A stretch of DNA of 44,961 nt from Brevibacterium oceani (GTDB taxonomy: Bacteria > Actinomycetota > Actinomycetes > Actinomycetales > Brevibacteriaceae): the NCBI RefSeq assembly GCF_013623835.1, contig NZ_JABKDE010000015.1, positions 268-45,228 of the forward strand, read 5' to 3'. The position numbers were made by a program, and so were the translations under genes. The notes under the pieces are model-generated. The model saw only the letters and a program-made list of their open reading frames with translations. It made no database searches and was not told the origin of the DNA. Positions 38,114-44,961 of the stretch are shown here, piece by piece (position 1 is the stretch's first letter; each line of letters opens with the position of its first letter).

Positions 38114-39745
38114 TTAGTGATCACGCCATGCAACTTTGCTGGCGATAGATCGTAGTCCCGTAATCCCCTCCTGAGTCAGGGCACCAAAGTCAAGAGCAGC
38201 GCAAGCATCATTGACCAGCGAGGCGATTTCGTCTTCAACCATCGCCGCTATTCCTGCCTGGTCCATTGCGTCGCGCAGTTCTTCGACGTCCGAATCGGAC
38301 AGATTCCCTGCTTCGAGCCGCTCGAGCAGAAGCCGACTTCTACCTTGTAGATGAATCCCGGCAAGTGACAAGATTCTCGTGGATTTTCCGAGCTTCAAGT
38401 CATCACCGCTCGGTTTACCTGTGAGTTCAGGATCTCCCCAGATACCAAGGAAGTCATCGCGTAGTTGAAACGCTTGGCCAAGCTTTTCTCCATACCGTCG
38501 CAGAACCGCCACAGTTTCCGATGGTGCGCCGGCGGCGAGTGCTCCAAGTTCGAGCGGTCGCGTGATGGTGTAGGAACCAGATTTGAGTCTGCCTATTTCT
38601 TGAGCGTCCGAAGCTCCTCGGGTTGGATCAGCTGCGGCCTTCAGGTCGATACTCTGTCCGAGAAGGAGTTCTATGAGCATTGTTGTCCACACAGAATGCA
38701 TATTCGATGGCAGGCCAGATGCCAATCGAGCAGCTTCGGTCAGGGCAAGGTCGCCCAAAAGAATTGCAGTGTTTTTCCCGAACTCGGCAGAATCCCCTAG
38801 ACCTTTCGCCAAGCGGTGAGTCTGCGCGGCTTCAGCATGTGCCGACAATACTCCGCGACGATGCAACGAATTGTCCATGACATCGTCGTGAAGTATTGCG
38901 AAAGCATGGACCAGCTGAATTGCAGACGCAACTTGCACCAGCTGTTCGTAGGCGACTCTGGAATGGCTCTCCGCCGGACCTGCTACGAATCCCCAGTAGG
39001 CCATCTGGGGTCGAAAGTTCTTGCCCCCACTGAGCCCAGCTCGGGCGAGCCATGTTGGGAAAGCATCGGGCAAGACTTCTGCCTTAACCGCGCTGCGCGA
39101 TAGGTTCTTCCACAGTTGCTCGAGTGCAACAATGCAGTCAGACAGACAGTCGTTGACGTCAGACAGTAACCTCTCGAGTGAATAGTCGGTGTGGAGGGGC
39201 TCTTGTCTGCCATTGCTCAAATCACTGACCGTCATCAGTCGGAGTTGCTTGACTGACCACGGACTCAAGAGAACGGGAACAATCTCCGCACCTTCCATTA
39301 CGGCTGCGGGATCGACCAAAAAATACTCTTCGACCTCCTCTGGATCGGGACTGAGATCTCTGGAGTCGATGGTCCCGCGGTAGACCGGGCAGATCTCTCG
39401 TTCAACTATGCCGGAGGCATCTGTTGCCGAATAGCGAAAATCTGGAAGTATCGGAGAGATGTTACGAACTTCCACGCCGAGTTCTTCCTTAGCGCGACGA
39501 TAAACTGCATCGACGTCATCCTCGCCGGGCCGGGGATGCCCACAGCACGAATTTGTCCAGACGCCTGGCCAACTCCTTTTAGACAGAGCACGACGCGTGA
39601 GCAACAGTCGTCCTTCTTCATCGATTAAATACAGAGAAAAGGCGCGATGCAGCGGGGTTTCAGCGGTGTGCACGCTTGCTCGATCAGCGACGCCGATATC
39701 CGCTCCATCGTTATCTACCAACACCACTTGGTCATCTACCTTCAT
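38114..39745 (-). CDS. Fusion of IPP isomerase and polyprenyl (GGPP-type) synthase
   Basis: A 543-residue bifunctional enzyme. ATG 39745 follows GGAGG by 6 nt. Residues about 1-180 are type 1 isopentenyl-diphosphate isomerase (Nudix-like Idi) with the catalytic Cys motif NSCCGHPRPGE (C67/C68) and the acidic EEVEEYF region. Residues about 195-543 are a trans-prenyl-diphosphate synthase with GGKNFRP (240-246), first Asp-rich motif D287-D-V-M-D291 and second motif D430-D-F-L-G434. It would make DMAPP from IPP and extend it, probably to GGPP, in one polypeptide. Both domains look complete. The gene is coupled to short upstream frames. Fusion of these steps is unusual. Confidence 0.9.
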   Translation of the reverse strand: MKVDDQVVLVDNDGADIGVADRASVHTAETPLHRAFSLYLIDEEGRLLLTRRALSKRSWPGVWTNSCCGHPRPGEDDVDAVYRRAKEELGVEVRNISPILPDFRYSATDASGIVEREICPVYRGTIDSRDLSPDPEEVEEYFLVDPAAVMEGAEIVPVLLSPWSVKQLRLMTVSDLSNGRQEPLHTDYSLERLLSDVNDCLSDCIVALEQLWKNLSRSAVKAEVLPDAFPTWLARAGLSGGKNFRPQMAYWGFVAGPAESHSRVAYEQLVQVASAIQLVHAFAILHDDVMDNSLHRRGVLSAHAEAAQTHRLAKGLGDSAEFGKNTAILLGDLALTEAARLASGLPSNMHSVWTTMLIELLLGQSIDLKAAADPTRGASDAQEIGRLKSGSYTITRPLELGALAAGAPSETVAVLRRYGEKLGQAFQLRDDFLGIWGDPELTGKPSGDDLKLGKSTRILSLAGIHLQGRSRLLLERLEAGNLSDSDVEELRDAMDQAGIAAMVEDEIASLVNDACAALDFGALTQEGITGLRSIASKVAWRDH

Positions 39746-39911
39746 ACGAGTCCTCCATTGGATCAAATGAAAACTGGCACTGCACTGCAACAGTCGAAAA
39801 CTGCGAAGGCCAGCAACCGGCTTCTCCGCCACGATCACGATGATCTTGAGTCTTCTCTTCGAAGCGCTTGTCGAGTTTATGCTCGTAACGATTTCTGATG
39901 AGCTCTGTCAT
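39732..39911 (-). CDS. Possible 59-residue ORF overlapping the Idi fusion start
   Basis: ATG 39911 has an excellent AAGGAG 5 nt upstream. The 59-codon product is hydrophilic (begins MTELIRNRYEHKLDKRFEEK) and matches no known family. The stop lies 14 bp inside the Idi fusion gene, so its translation could couple to that gene. It may be a real small protein, a leader or the remnant of a decayed gene. Confidence 0.45.
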   Translation of the reverse strand: MTELIRNRYEHKLDKRFEEKTQDHRDRGGEAGCWPSQFSTVAVQCQFSFDPMEDSYEGR

Positions 39912-39958
39912 TTTCTCTCCTTAAGAGTTGGGACACCGATTTCTTCGACTGTGCTCAT
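39908..39958 (-). CDS. 16-residue ORF linking prenyl synthase 2 to the next frame
   Basis: ATG 39958 overlaps the stop of the second prenyl synthase gene (ATGA). It reads MSTVEEIGVPTLKERK and its stop overlaps ATG 39911 by the same ATGA pattern. Either this is a chain of coupled small frames, or it and the 59-residue frame are one small gene split by a single-base shift in the A-run near 39911. Confidence 0.35.
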   Translation of the reverse strand: MSTVEEIGVPTLKERK

Positions 39959-41007
39959 CTCAGCAATCGATCTGGCAAGTACTTGGCCTGGCTTTGACGT
40001 ACGATCCACTGGAGCAATGTGGCCAGGTCGCTCTGGTCGTAGCCGAGGAAATCAATTTCCTCTGAGGCGGCAAGCGCCATATCTAGCTCACGGTCGCTGA
40101 ACTCAATGGTTCTATTGCGAATCTCTATGCTTCGACTGTGGTCAAGGACCTGTTCGAAGGGCACTCTTGCATGAGTAGTAGGGGATGTGCTTCCGGACTC
40201 TTCGGTAGCAAAGATCACTGGAAGTGTGGATTTACCTTGTTGCGAGTCAGAGCCACTCAATTTCCCTGTCTGCGTCGAGTCGCACCAGATGTCTTCTAGG
40301 TCGTTACTTGCCTGCCACGACAGTCCTAAGTGGTGTCCTGCGCGTGTCGCTGCCTCGACAGCATCGTCGTCACCTCCTTGCAGCGCGACACCGAGTGCCA
40401 AAGAGGTAGAGAGAAGAGCTCCTGTTTTGGACGCTGCTACTCCAATGTATTTGTCTATGTCGGTACTCTCGGCCCCTTGCGCGACAACCAGTTCGCGTGC
40501 TTGACCAGATACCAGCTTCAGTATTGTCTCGAGGAGGATCTCTACAGGGGTGCTGCTGCGGAGTCTCATAAGCATTCGCACCATCTGAGCCTGGATAGCA
40601 TCAGCTGTCAGTAACGTCAGTGGAACGCCGTGTATCGCCCAGGTAGACGGTCGCCCTCGTCTGACAGAGTCACCGTCGATGATGTCGTCTTCCATTAACG
40701 ACCACTGATGGACCATTTCCACAGCCGCTGCGGTGACACTTACACCTTCTCGAACCTCCGCGGGCAGGGCGCTGAGGGGCCGTCCAAGTGTAACTAGTGC
40801 TGGGCGAAGCGCCTTTCCTTGGATGGATACCTTTATCTGGTCTTGATCTGACTCGATTCCCCCAAAGTGATAGCGGGCCACTTTGGCTAATGCCGGGTCG
40901 AGTTGGGTTATAGAAGTATCGATGATGGGAGTGATCGCGTCTCGGATTTCGGCCAGGCAGTCGTGAGTGCGGGCAACGCCAGTAGGTGCGTTGGGATCGT
41001 TTATCAA
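39955..41007 (-). CDS. Second polyprenyl-diphosphate synthase, variant second motif
   Basis: A 350-residue trans-prenyl-transferase-fold enzyme. The start is TTG 41007, 7 nt after GAGAAGGA. GKALRP (64-69) binds diphosphate, and the first Asp-rich motif is D107-D-I-I-D111. The second motif is N215-D-L-E-D219 in WQASNDLEDIWCD, with Asn where Asp is usual. The SGSDSQQGKSTLPVI lid-proximal segment is as in actinobacterial GGPP synthases. Possible roles: synthase of a different chain length, a regulatory partner of the fusion protein, or a synthase-like terpene cyclase. It sits between the UbiA-like and Idi-fusion genes in the same operon. Confidence 0.82.
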   Translation of the reverse strand: MINDPNAPTGVARTHDCLAEIRDAITPIIDTSITQLDPALAKVARYHFGGIESDQDQIKVSIQGKALRPALVTLGRPLSALPAEVREGVSVTAAAVEMVHQWSLMEDDIIDGDSVRRGRPSTWAIHGVPLTLLTADAIQAQMVRMLMRLRSSTPVEILLETILKLVSGQARELVVAQGAESTDIDKYIGVAASKTGALLSTSLALGVALQGGDDDAVEAATRAGHHLGLSWQASNDLEDIWCDSTQTGKLSGSDSQQGKSTLPVIFATEESGSTSPTTHARVPFEQVLDHSRSIEIRNRTIEFSDRELDMALAASEEIDFLGYDQSDLATLLQWIVRQSQAKYLPDRLLR

Positions 41008-41053
41008 GACAGGATCCTTCTCCAGGAGACTAGATTCTTATTCAGCAATTTGT

Positions 41054-41974
41054 TCACCATAGGATTGCGCAATAGAACGTGGTAAAAATAATGTGGACTA
41101 GGCAAAAGAGTTGAAATAGGCGCCGATATGCTTTGTTTGATTTTGATTTAAAAGAAATAAACGTGACGAACCAAGCCAACCCGCAAACTATTAACAGCAG
41201 GATTGCAGGGCCAGTCGAGTATGCAGAATTGCGCCACAAAACTATAGCCGCAACCACGGGGACTAACGATACAGTTGAGGCGAAAAACAGTGCTACAAAG
41301 CGCGCTCCAAACAATGTCGCTAGAGTCACTCGACCTTGCTTTATGTCTCCAGCGACATCACGCGCATCCTCTATCTGCCCTGGTATCGCCCAAACGCAAG
41401 CGCATACAATTGATACATAAAAGATTTGCTCATTAAATTGCCCTGCAATAGCCCAGGCCCCATTGACTTGGCATGAAATTGCGATTCCATTTGCGATTGG
41501 CTTCCAGGCCCAATACCATTTTTTGGGCGCAACAAGATAGACCCACAGAACGGTTGCTATATATAGAATAGAAACGATAGTCGAGATGGTTCCGCCCGTA
41601 AATCCAAGTACCATGAACAAGAAGCTGGAAATGAAAGTGCGAAACCACATCCCCCTTGGCGTCGCCATGCCGCTTGGGATTGGTCGATAGGGCTTGTTTA
41701 TGCGGTCTTCTTCTGCCCCGACTGCCTGATTGGCGGCATCGAACAAGTAGGCCAGCAAAAGAGCCCATGCTATTGCGAAGATGAGGCTTAGCGCAGAAGC
41801 GTTGTAGATTTGCGAGGCATGTGCAGCAGTGACCGCCATAATAATGACTGGGCTAGCCATTATCCAGACGTTATCTGACAGCATTCGAAGGGTAAGTGAG
41901 AGCTCGTTCTGAATATTATGCGCGATCGTATTCCGCGCATTTTTAGGTTGAACGTTTCTTACTGTCTTGTTCAC
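41054..41974 (-). CDS. UbiA-family membrane protein, prenyltransferase or terpene cyclase
   Basis: A 306-residue integral membrane protein with about eight helices. GTG 41974 follows GAGGA by 8 nt. In UbiA enzymes two Asp-rich motifs bind the prenyl diphosphate through Mg2+. Here the first is FDAANQAVGAEEDRINKPYR (D79-R97), so the canonical NDxxDxxxD becomes N82-Q-x-x-G-x-x-x-D90. The second, I201-E-D-A-R-D-V-A-G-D210, is intact. The variant NQ...ED...NKPxRPIPSG pattern is, to my recollection, closer to UbiA-type terpene cyclases than to aromatic prenyltransferases. No aromatic acceptor gene is present in the cluster, which supports a cyclase. The gene is AT-richer than its neighbours, which suggests recent transfer. 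First gene of the isoprenoid operon. Confidence 0.82.
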   Translation of the reverse strand: MNKTVRNVQPKNARNTIAHNIQNELSLTLRMLSDNVWIMASPVIIMAVTAAHASQIYNASALSLIFAIAWALLLAYLFDAANQAVGAEEDRINKPYRPIPSGMATPRGMWFRTFISSFLFMVLGFTGGTISTIVSILYIATVLWVYLVAPKKWYWAWKPIANGIAISCQVNGAWAIAGQFNEQIFYVSIVCACVWAIPGQIEDARDVAGDIKQGRVTLATLFGARFVALFFASTVSLVPVVAAIVLWRNSAYSTGPAILLLIVCGLAWFVTFISFKSKSNKAYRRLFQLFCLVHIIFTTFYCAILW

Positions 41975-42142
41975 CGTTGGATCCTCGTCGTTGAGTCGGG
42001 TAGCTGCTCCAGATGCGAATCCTCTACGCAGCCTCGATTTGACATAAATGCACCTTTTAGCCTTCGCTCTGACTTTTGATATTCCAGATATTGATAACTG
42101 CTTTTAGTGGGATTCTAAGATGTAATTGCAGTGTCATTCTGA

Positions 42143-42862
42143 TTAATCTTGAGGCTGAGCGACGTCACTTGGATTGGGTGCAGAGATATCCACGTCAGCG
42201 TCGAAGTCGTTGATGGCGACGGTCGCATCGATGCCCTCGGCGCGACTAACGAGAGTGGCACTGTCAATCTCACCTGATATGGGAATGTCGAGAGAGGTCG
42301 ACTTTTTCTTTTCTCCGAGCTTGTAGCGCATGTATTCGACGTCGTTCTGTTCGACTTCGCCTTCCACGGTTACTTCATCCAGTCCGATCGTTTCGACTGT
42401 TGACACAAGTCGGTCGTAATCGTAGGTCTTGGCGATGCTGTCGCCTTGAGCTGCTTTGAACACGACGTATTTGCCGATCGCTGGTGTCGCGTCGTAGCCG
42501 AATGACTCCCAGTACTCTTTCGGGCCCTTGATCCACAGCAGACTCGAGGCCCGGACCAACTCGATGCTGAGGTCGACGGAGCCTGATTCGATAGATGCCT
42601 GGCCTTCGAAAGCGTCCGCTTTCCGATCAAAAATGAAGTCGGTGCTTTGCGTGCCGTCTTCGGCTTTCACTGTTCCCTGAGCATGATAGCTGTGGATCGA
42701 CTTCAAATCGTCTTTGAAGGTCGAGAACCTGTCCATTGCTGCGGCTTCAGCGTCAGCATCAACTGAAGTGACGTGAGCGTCTACTGCGCTGTCAGAATTT
42801 GAGCACGCACTGAGACTCAGGGCGGTGACCGCGGCGATGGTGAAGGTCGTGAGTTTCTTCAT
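42143..42862 (-). CDS. Lipoprotein B paralogue (right module)
   Basis: A 239-residue lipoprotein, same length as the left-module product at 1503-2222 and clearly homologous throughout: DAEAAAMDRFSTFKDDLKSIHSYHA, LLWIKGPKEYWESFGYDATPA and YDYDRLVSTVE correspond block by block. The signal peptide ends in the lipobox SACS rather than LGAC; Cys20 is the expected lipid site. ATG 42862 overlaps the upstream stop (ATGA). Last gene of the right module; no sigma factor follows, unlike the left copy. The 168-bp gap 41975-42142 before the UbiA gene is AT-rich and probably holds the isoprenoid operon promoter, but no clear -35/-10 pair was chosen. Confidence 0.82.
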   Translation of the reverse strand: MKKLTTFTIAAVTALSLSACSNSDSAVDAHVTSVDADAEAAAMDRFSTFKDDLKSIHSYHAQGTVKAEDGTQSTDFIFDRKADAFEGQASIESGSVDLSIELVRASSLLWIKGPKEYWESFGYDATPAIGKYVVFKAAQGDSIAKTYDYDRLVSTVETIGLDEVTVEGEVEQNDVEYMRYKLGEKKKSTSLDIPISGEIDSATLVSRAEGIDATVAINDFDADVDISAPNPSDVAQPQD

Positions 42863-43437
42863 TTCTCCTCCACGATGAGCTGTGTGATATCGACGCCGCA
42901 GTCTTGCTCGACCTGTTTGGACTGATGTCTGTATGTTGTGTTCGCGGTCGTTGTTGCTTCGGAGAGAAGAAGCAGAAAATCCGTGTTGGAGACTTGGTTA
43001 CCGCTGCTCTTGTACAAGTCGGCGGCCTTCTTGTAGTCGGTGCTCATCGATTCCCAGTCGTGTTCCGCGTCGTTGTTGGGAGCGAGTTTGCTGATGTTTT
43101 GAGTGCCCGATACAAGCAGGTCGAGGCGAGTTCCTAACGCTGTGACTGTCGTCTTCTCGTCTTCTTTGCTGGCCTCGTCGTTGAGGGTGATGAGATCTTC
43201 GATGGCTGTGCAGTACGTGTCAGCTTTCGACGGGTCGGTATAAGAAGCCTGTGCGGCTTCTGTCGCAGTCGGGGCTTCTGACGGTTCCGTGGGTTGGGTG
43301 GGGGTATCAGTTGATGCCTCTGTGGGAGCAGGAACTTCCCTTTCGTCTGAGTGGGGAGCGGCCTGGCAACCAGTTAAGACGAAGGCAGATACCGTCATTG
43401 CGAGCACGGTGAAACGGACTGAAGTGGTGGATGACAT
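42859..43437 (-). CDS. Lipoprotein A paralogue (right module)
   Basis: A 192-residue lipoprotein. ATG 43437 (MSSTTSVRFTVLA) follows GGGGAGG. The lipobox is LTGC, followed by a Thr/Pro/Glu linker and a domain homologous to 943-1506: SYTDPSKADTYC, a central helical block, NTDFLLLLSEAT and DCGVDIT. Two Cys match those of the left copy. It is coupled to lipoprotein B. A short hairpin (ACCTGTC/GACAGGT, 43455-43480) lies just upstream. Confidence 0.85.
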   Translation of the reverse strand: MSSTTSVRFTVLAMTVSAFVLTGCQAAPHSDEREVPAPTEASTDTPTQPTEPSEAPTATEAAQASYTDPSKADTYCTAIEDLITLNDEASKEDEKTTVTALGTRLDLLVSGTQNISKLAPNNDAEHDWESMSTDYKKAADLYKSSGNQVSNTDFLLLLSEATTTANTTYRHQSKQVEQDCGVDITQLIVEEK

Positions 43438-43497
43438 TTGAGCGGATCCTCCCCACCTGTCAATGGAAACGTAGACAGGTAGCCGACAAAGAGTAGT

Positions 43498-43537
43498 GTG
43501 GTGGGAGCCAGAGCTGCCCAAGCTTGGCCCCCACCAC
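43498..43537 (-). terminator. Hairpin between LPxTG gene and lipoprotein genes (right module)
   Basis: GTGGTGGG (43498-43505) pairs with CCCACCAC (43530-43537), with a further GCCA/TTGGC match inside. It corresponds in place and sequence (GTGGTGGGAGC) to the perfect hairpin at 829-870 in the left module, so it is a conserved part of the module. Confidence 0.6.
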
Positions 43538-43551
43538 GGGGCCTGCTACCG

Positions 43552-43594
43552 CGCGGGCACTGCGGCGCGTGGAGAAAACGCCGTTGTGCCCGCG
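43552..43594 (-). terminator. Hairpin downstream of right LPxTG gene
   Basis: CGCGGGCAC (43552-43560) pairs with GTGCCCGCG (43586-43594), with inner GGCG/CGCC arms. It starts 25 bp after the minus-strand stop of the LPxTG gene and is likely a terminator or attenuator before the lipoprotein genes. No clear T-run is present. Confidence 0.6.
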
Positions 43595-43618
43595 AGTAGC
43601 AGGAGTTATTACCTTTGT

Positions 43619-44961
43619 TTACTTCGTGGCACGACGGCGCGTGAAGTAAGTTGCTGCTGCACCAGCAGCCAGCAGGACTGCTGCAGCTCCGAGCAGCGGT
43701 GCCGTTGCATCTGAACCGGTACGAGGCAGATCTCCGCCTGCGTTAGCTCCGTCGCTATTGCCGGTAGCCGCGCTACCTGCTCCTGCAGCGGATGTGTCGG
43801 TTCCGTTGGCGTCAGTCGATGCTTCGGAGGACGAATCGGCAGTCGCTGCAGACGATGCTGCTGCGCTTGGATCGGCATCGGCTGCCGACGAGGCATCAGC
43901 GTTGGTCGAATCCGAGTTGTCACCATTGGCTGCAGCGTTGGCTGCCTGCTGAGCCGAGGCGTTCGGGTCCGAGGTGGCATCTGCGGAGGTCTCCGAAGAT
44001 GCATCCTCAGCGCCTGCGGATTCAGCTGCTGCTTCAGCATTGTTGTCAGCCGCGGCCGATGCGGTGGTGTTGGCATCGTTGTCAGCTGCTGCTTCTGCTG
44101 CTGCTTCGGCGGCGGGGTTGCCGTCGTCGTCGGCATTTGCAGATGCCGAAGCCGATGCTGCTGCGTTCACGTTTCCGTTGTCATCAGCCGATGCCGAGTC
44201 ATCAGCGGATGCCGTGTCGGTTCCGTTGGCGTCAGCTGAAGCTTCGGACGAAGAATCAGCAGTTGCTGCAGACGATGCTGCTGCGGTCGGGTCTGCATCG
44301 GCTGCAGACGAGGCATCAGCGTTGGTCGAATCCGAGTTATCACCATTGGCTGCAGCGTTGGCTGCCTGCTGGGCCGAGGCGTTCGGGTCCGAGGTGGCAT
44401 CTGCGGAGGTCTCCGAGGATGCATCCTCAGCGCCTGCGGACTCAGCTGCTGCTTCAGCGTTGTTGTCAGCTGCTGCCGATGCGGTGGTGTTGGCATCGTT
44501 GTCAGCTGCTGCTTCTGCTGCTGCTTCAGCGGCGGGGTTGCCGTCGTCGTCGGCATTTGCAGATGCCGAAGCCGATGCTGCTGCGTTCACGTTTCCGTTG
44601 TCATCAGCCGAAGCCGAGTCATCAGCGGATGCCGTGTCGGTTCCATCAGCGTCAGCCGAAGCGGTGGCACCGGCTGCGTCAGCGTCGGTCGAAGCGTCGG
44701 CAGTGTCGGTGCCGTTGTCGTCAGCCGTGGCTTCAGCGGCATCCGTGCCGTCGGCGTCGGTGTCGGCGGAGGCTGTGTCGGTGCCGTTGTCGTCAGCAGA
44801 GGCTGAGTCGTCTCCGCCGTCGTCGGTGCAGTTGATTCCGCCTTCAGAGATGTCCGCGAAGACATCGGCGCGTTCGAATCCGAGTTCGAGGCTTCCGAGA
44901 CCATCAGGTGCCACGACAGGGACTGCAGCAAGTGCCAGGTCGGCCTGGAGGCCTCCCATGG
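43619..44961 (-). CDS. LPxTG-anchored surface protein (right module), 5' end outside window
   Basis: At least 447 residues of a sortase-anchored protein; the frame runs through the right edge. An ATG near 44959 has no signal peptide after it, so it is probably internal. About 50 non-repetitive residues (ADLALAAVPVVAPDGLG ... GGINCTDDGG) come first and look like the end of a folded N-terminal domain. The rest is Asp/Ser/Ala/Asn-rich stalk with a 140-residue tandem duplication. It ends with LPRTGSDATAPLL, a hydrophobic helix and RRRATK. It is a paralogue of the protein at 1-795 and heads the inverted right module. Confidence 0.88.
   Translation of the reverse strand, partial: MGGLQADLALAAVPVVAPDGLGSLELGFERADVFADISEGGINCTDDGGDDSASADDNGTDTASADTDADGTDAAEATADDNGTDTADASTDADAAGATASADADGTDTASADDSASADDNGNVNAAASASASANADDDGNPAAEAAAEAAADNDANTTASAAADNNAEAAAESAGAEDASSETSADATSDPNASAQQAANAAANGDNSDSTNADASSAADADPTAAASSAATADSSSEASADANGTDTASADDSASADDNGNVNAAASASASANADDDGNPAAEAAAEAAADNDANTTASAAADNNAEAAAESAGAEDASSETSADATSDPNASAQQAANAAANGDNSDSTNADASSAADADPSAAASSAATADSSSEASTDANGTDTSAAGAGSAATGNSDGANAGGDLPRTGSDATAPLLGAAAVLLAAGAAATYFTRRRATK
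43799..44638 (-). repeat. 420-bp tandem duplication in LPxTG stalk
   Basis: Two copies of a 420-bp unit (about 43799-44218 and 44219-44638) are nearly identical; for example CTGCGTTCACGTTTCCG recurs exactly 420 bp apart at 44161 and 44581. Each encodes 140 residues, so the stalk can change length without a frameshift. Confidence 0.9.

Noticed and set aside
39732..39911. RiPP precursor peptide
   Set aside because: No modifying enzyme of a known RiPP class is nearby, and the sequence lacks a recognisable leader/core division.
36553..41974. Standard carotenoid cluster (crtE-crtB-crtI)
   Set aside because: No phytoene synthase, desaturase or lycopene cyclase is present; only isoprenoid supply, UbiA-like and monooxygenase genes are seen.
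1..44961. Window as a complete circular plasmid joined at the two LPxTG genes
   Set aside because: Joining the ends would place two 5'-incomplete surface-protein genes head to head with no promoters or signal peptides; the ends are better read as cuts inside two paralogous genes.

Overview
The window looks like part of a conjugative plasmid from a high-GC actinobacterium, most likely a member of the Micrococcales such as Brevibacterium (a guess from codon use, LPxTG proteins and isoprenoid genes; no rRNA or other taxonomic marker is present). It carries its own replication initiator, a ParA partition locus, a MobC/relaxase pair and a complete Gram-positive type IV secretion system (T4SS). Both edges cut through surface-protein genes, so the sequence continues beyond the window on each side.

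Layout: 1-3724 holds the end of an LPxTG surface protein, two lipoproteins and a membrane-tethered sigma factor. 3944-4738 is an alpha/beta hydrolase. 4877-9056 is a cargo block: a VbhA-like antitoxin, a Fic AMP-transferase, a small protein flanked by TATAAAC repeat arrays, an AAA+ ATPase and an unknown protein. 9124-10719 has a serine recombinase with a probable res site, a 144-bp inverted-repeat element, a glutaredoxin and a small coiled-coil protein. 10800-14040 is the mobilisation block (probable oriT, mobC, relaxase, coiled-coil protein). 14048-24538 (minus) and 24682-29664 (plus) encode the T4SS: VirD4-like and VirB4-like ATPases, an SCO6880-like protein, a VirB6-like channel protein, VirB8-like and pilin-like proteins, a three-domain cell-wall hydrolase and a MinD-like ATPase. 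29696-34672 holds regulators, the replication protein, a repeat-rich probable centromere, parA and its partner. 34800-36460 has a nonsense-broken gene, a HicAB toxin-antitoxin pair and a Cys-rich protein. 36553-41974 (minus) is an isoprenoid cluster: FAD monooxygenase, IPP isomerase/prenyl-diphosphate synthase fusion, a second prenyl-diphosphate synthase and a UbiA-family membrane protein with an altered metal motif. 42143-44961 is a second, inverted copy of the lipoprotein/lipoprotein/LPxTG module seen at the left edge.

The most interesting pattern is a C-terminal signature shared by unrelated proteins: the Fic toxin, the AAA+ ATPase, the unknown protein at 8049, the coiled-coil protein at 12985 and, in part, the relaxase. 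Four have a D-x-Q-A ... Q/H-A-x-K-N motif near the C-terminus, and three end in Y-x-P-P ... D-x-G-x-E-R. The relaxase is the obligate T4SS substrate, so the simplest reading is that this tail is a T4SS export signal and that the plasmid sends a Fic toxin and other proteins into recipients along with its DNA. The antitoxin lacks the signature. This parallels the Bartonella VbhA/VbhT system but without a BID domain.

The second candidate system is the isoprenoid cluster: supply enzymes (Idi fused to a GGPP-type synthase), a divergent second synthase, an integral-membrane UbiA protein that may be a terpene cyclase, and an oxygenase, next to a relic of a serine recombinase.
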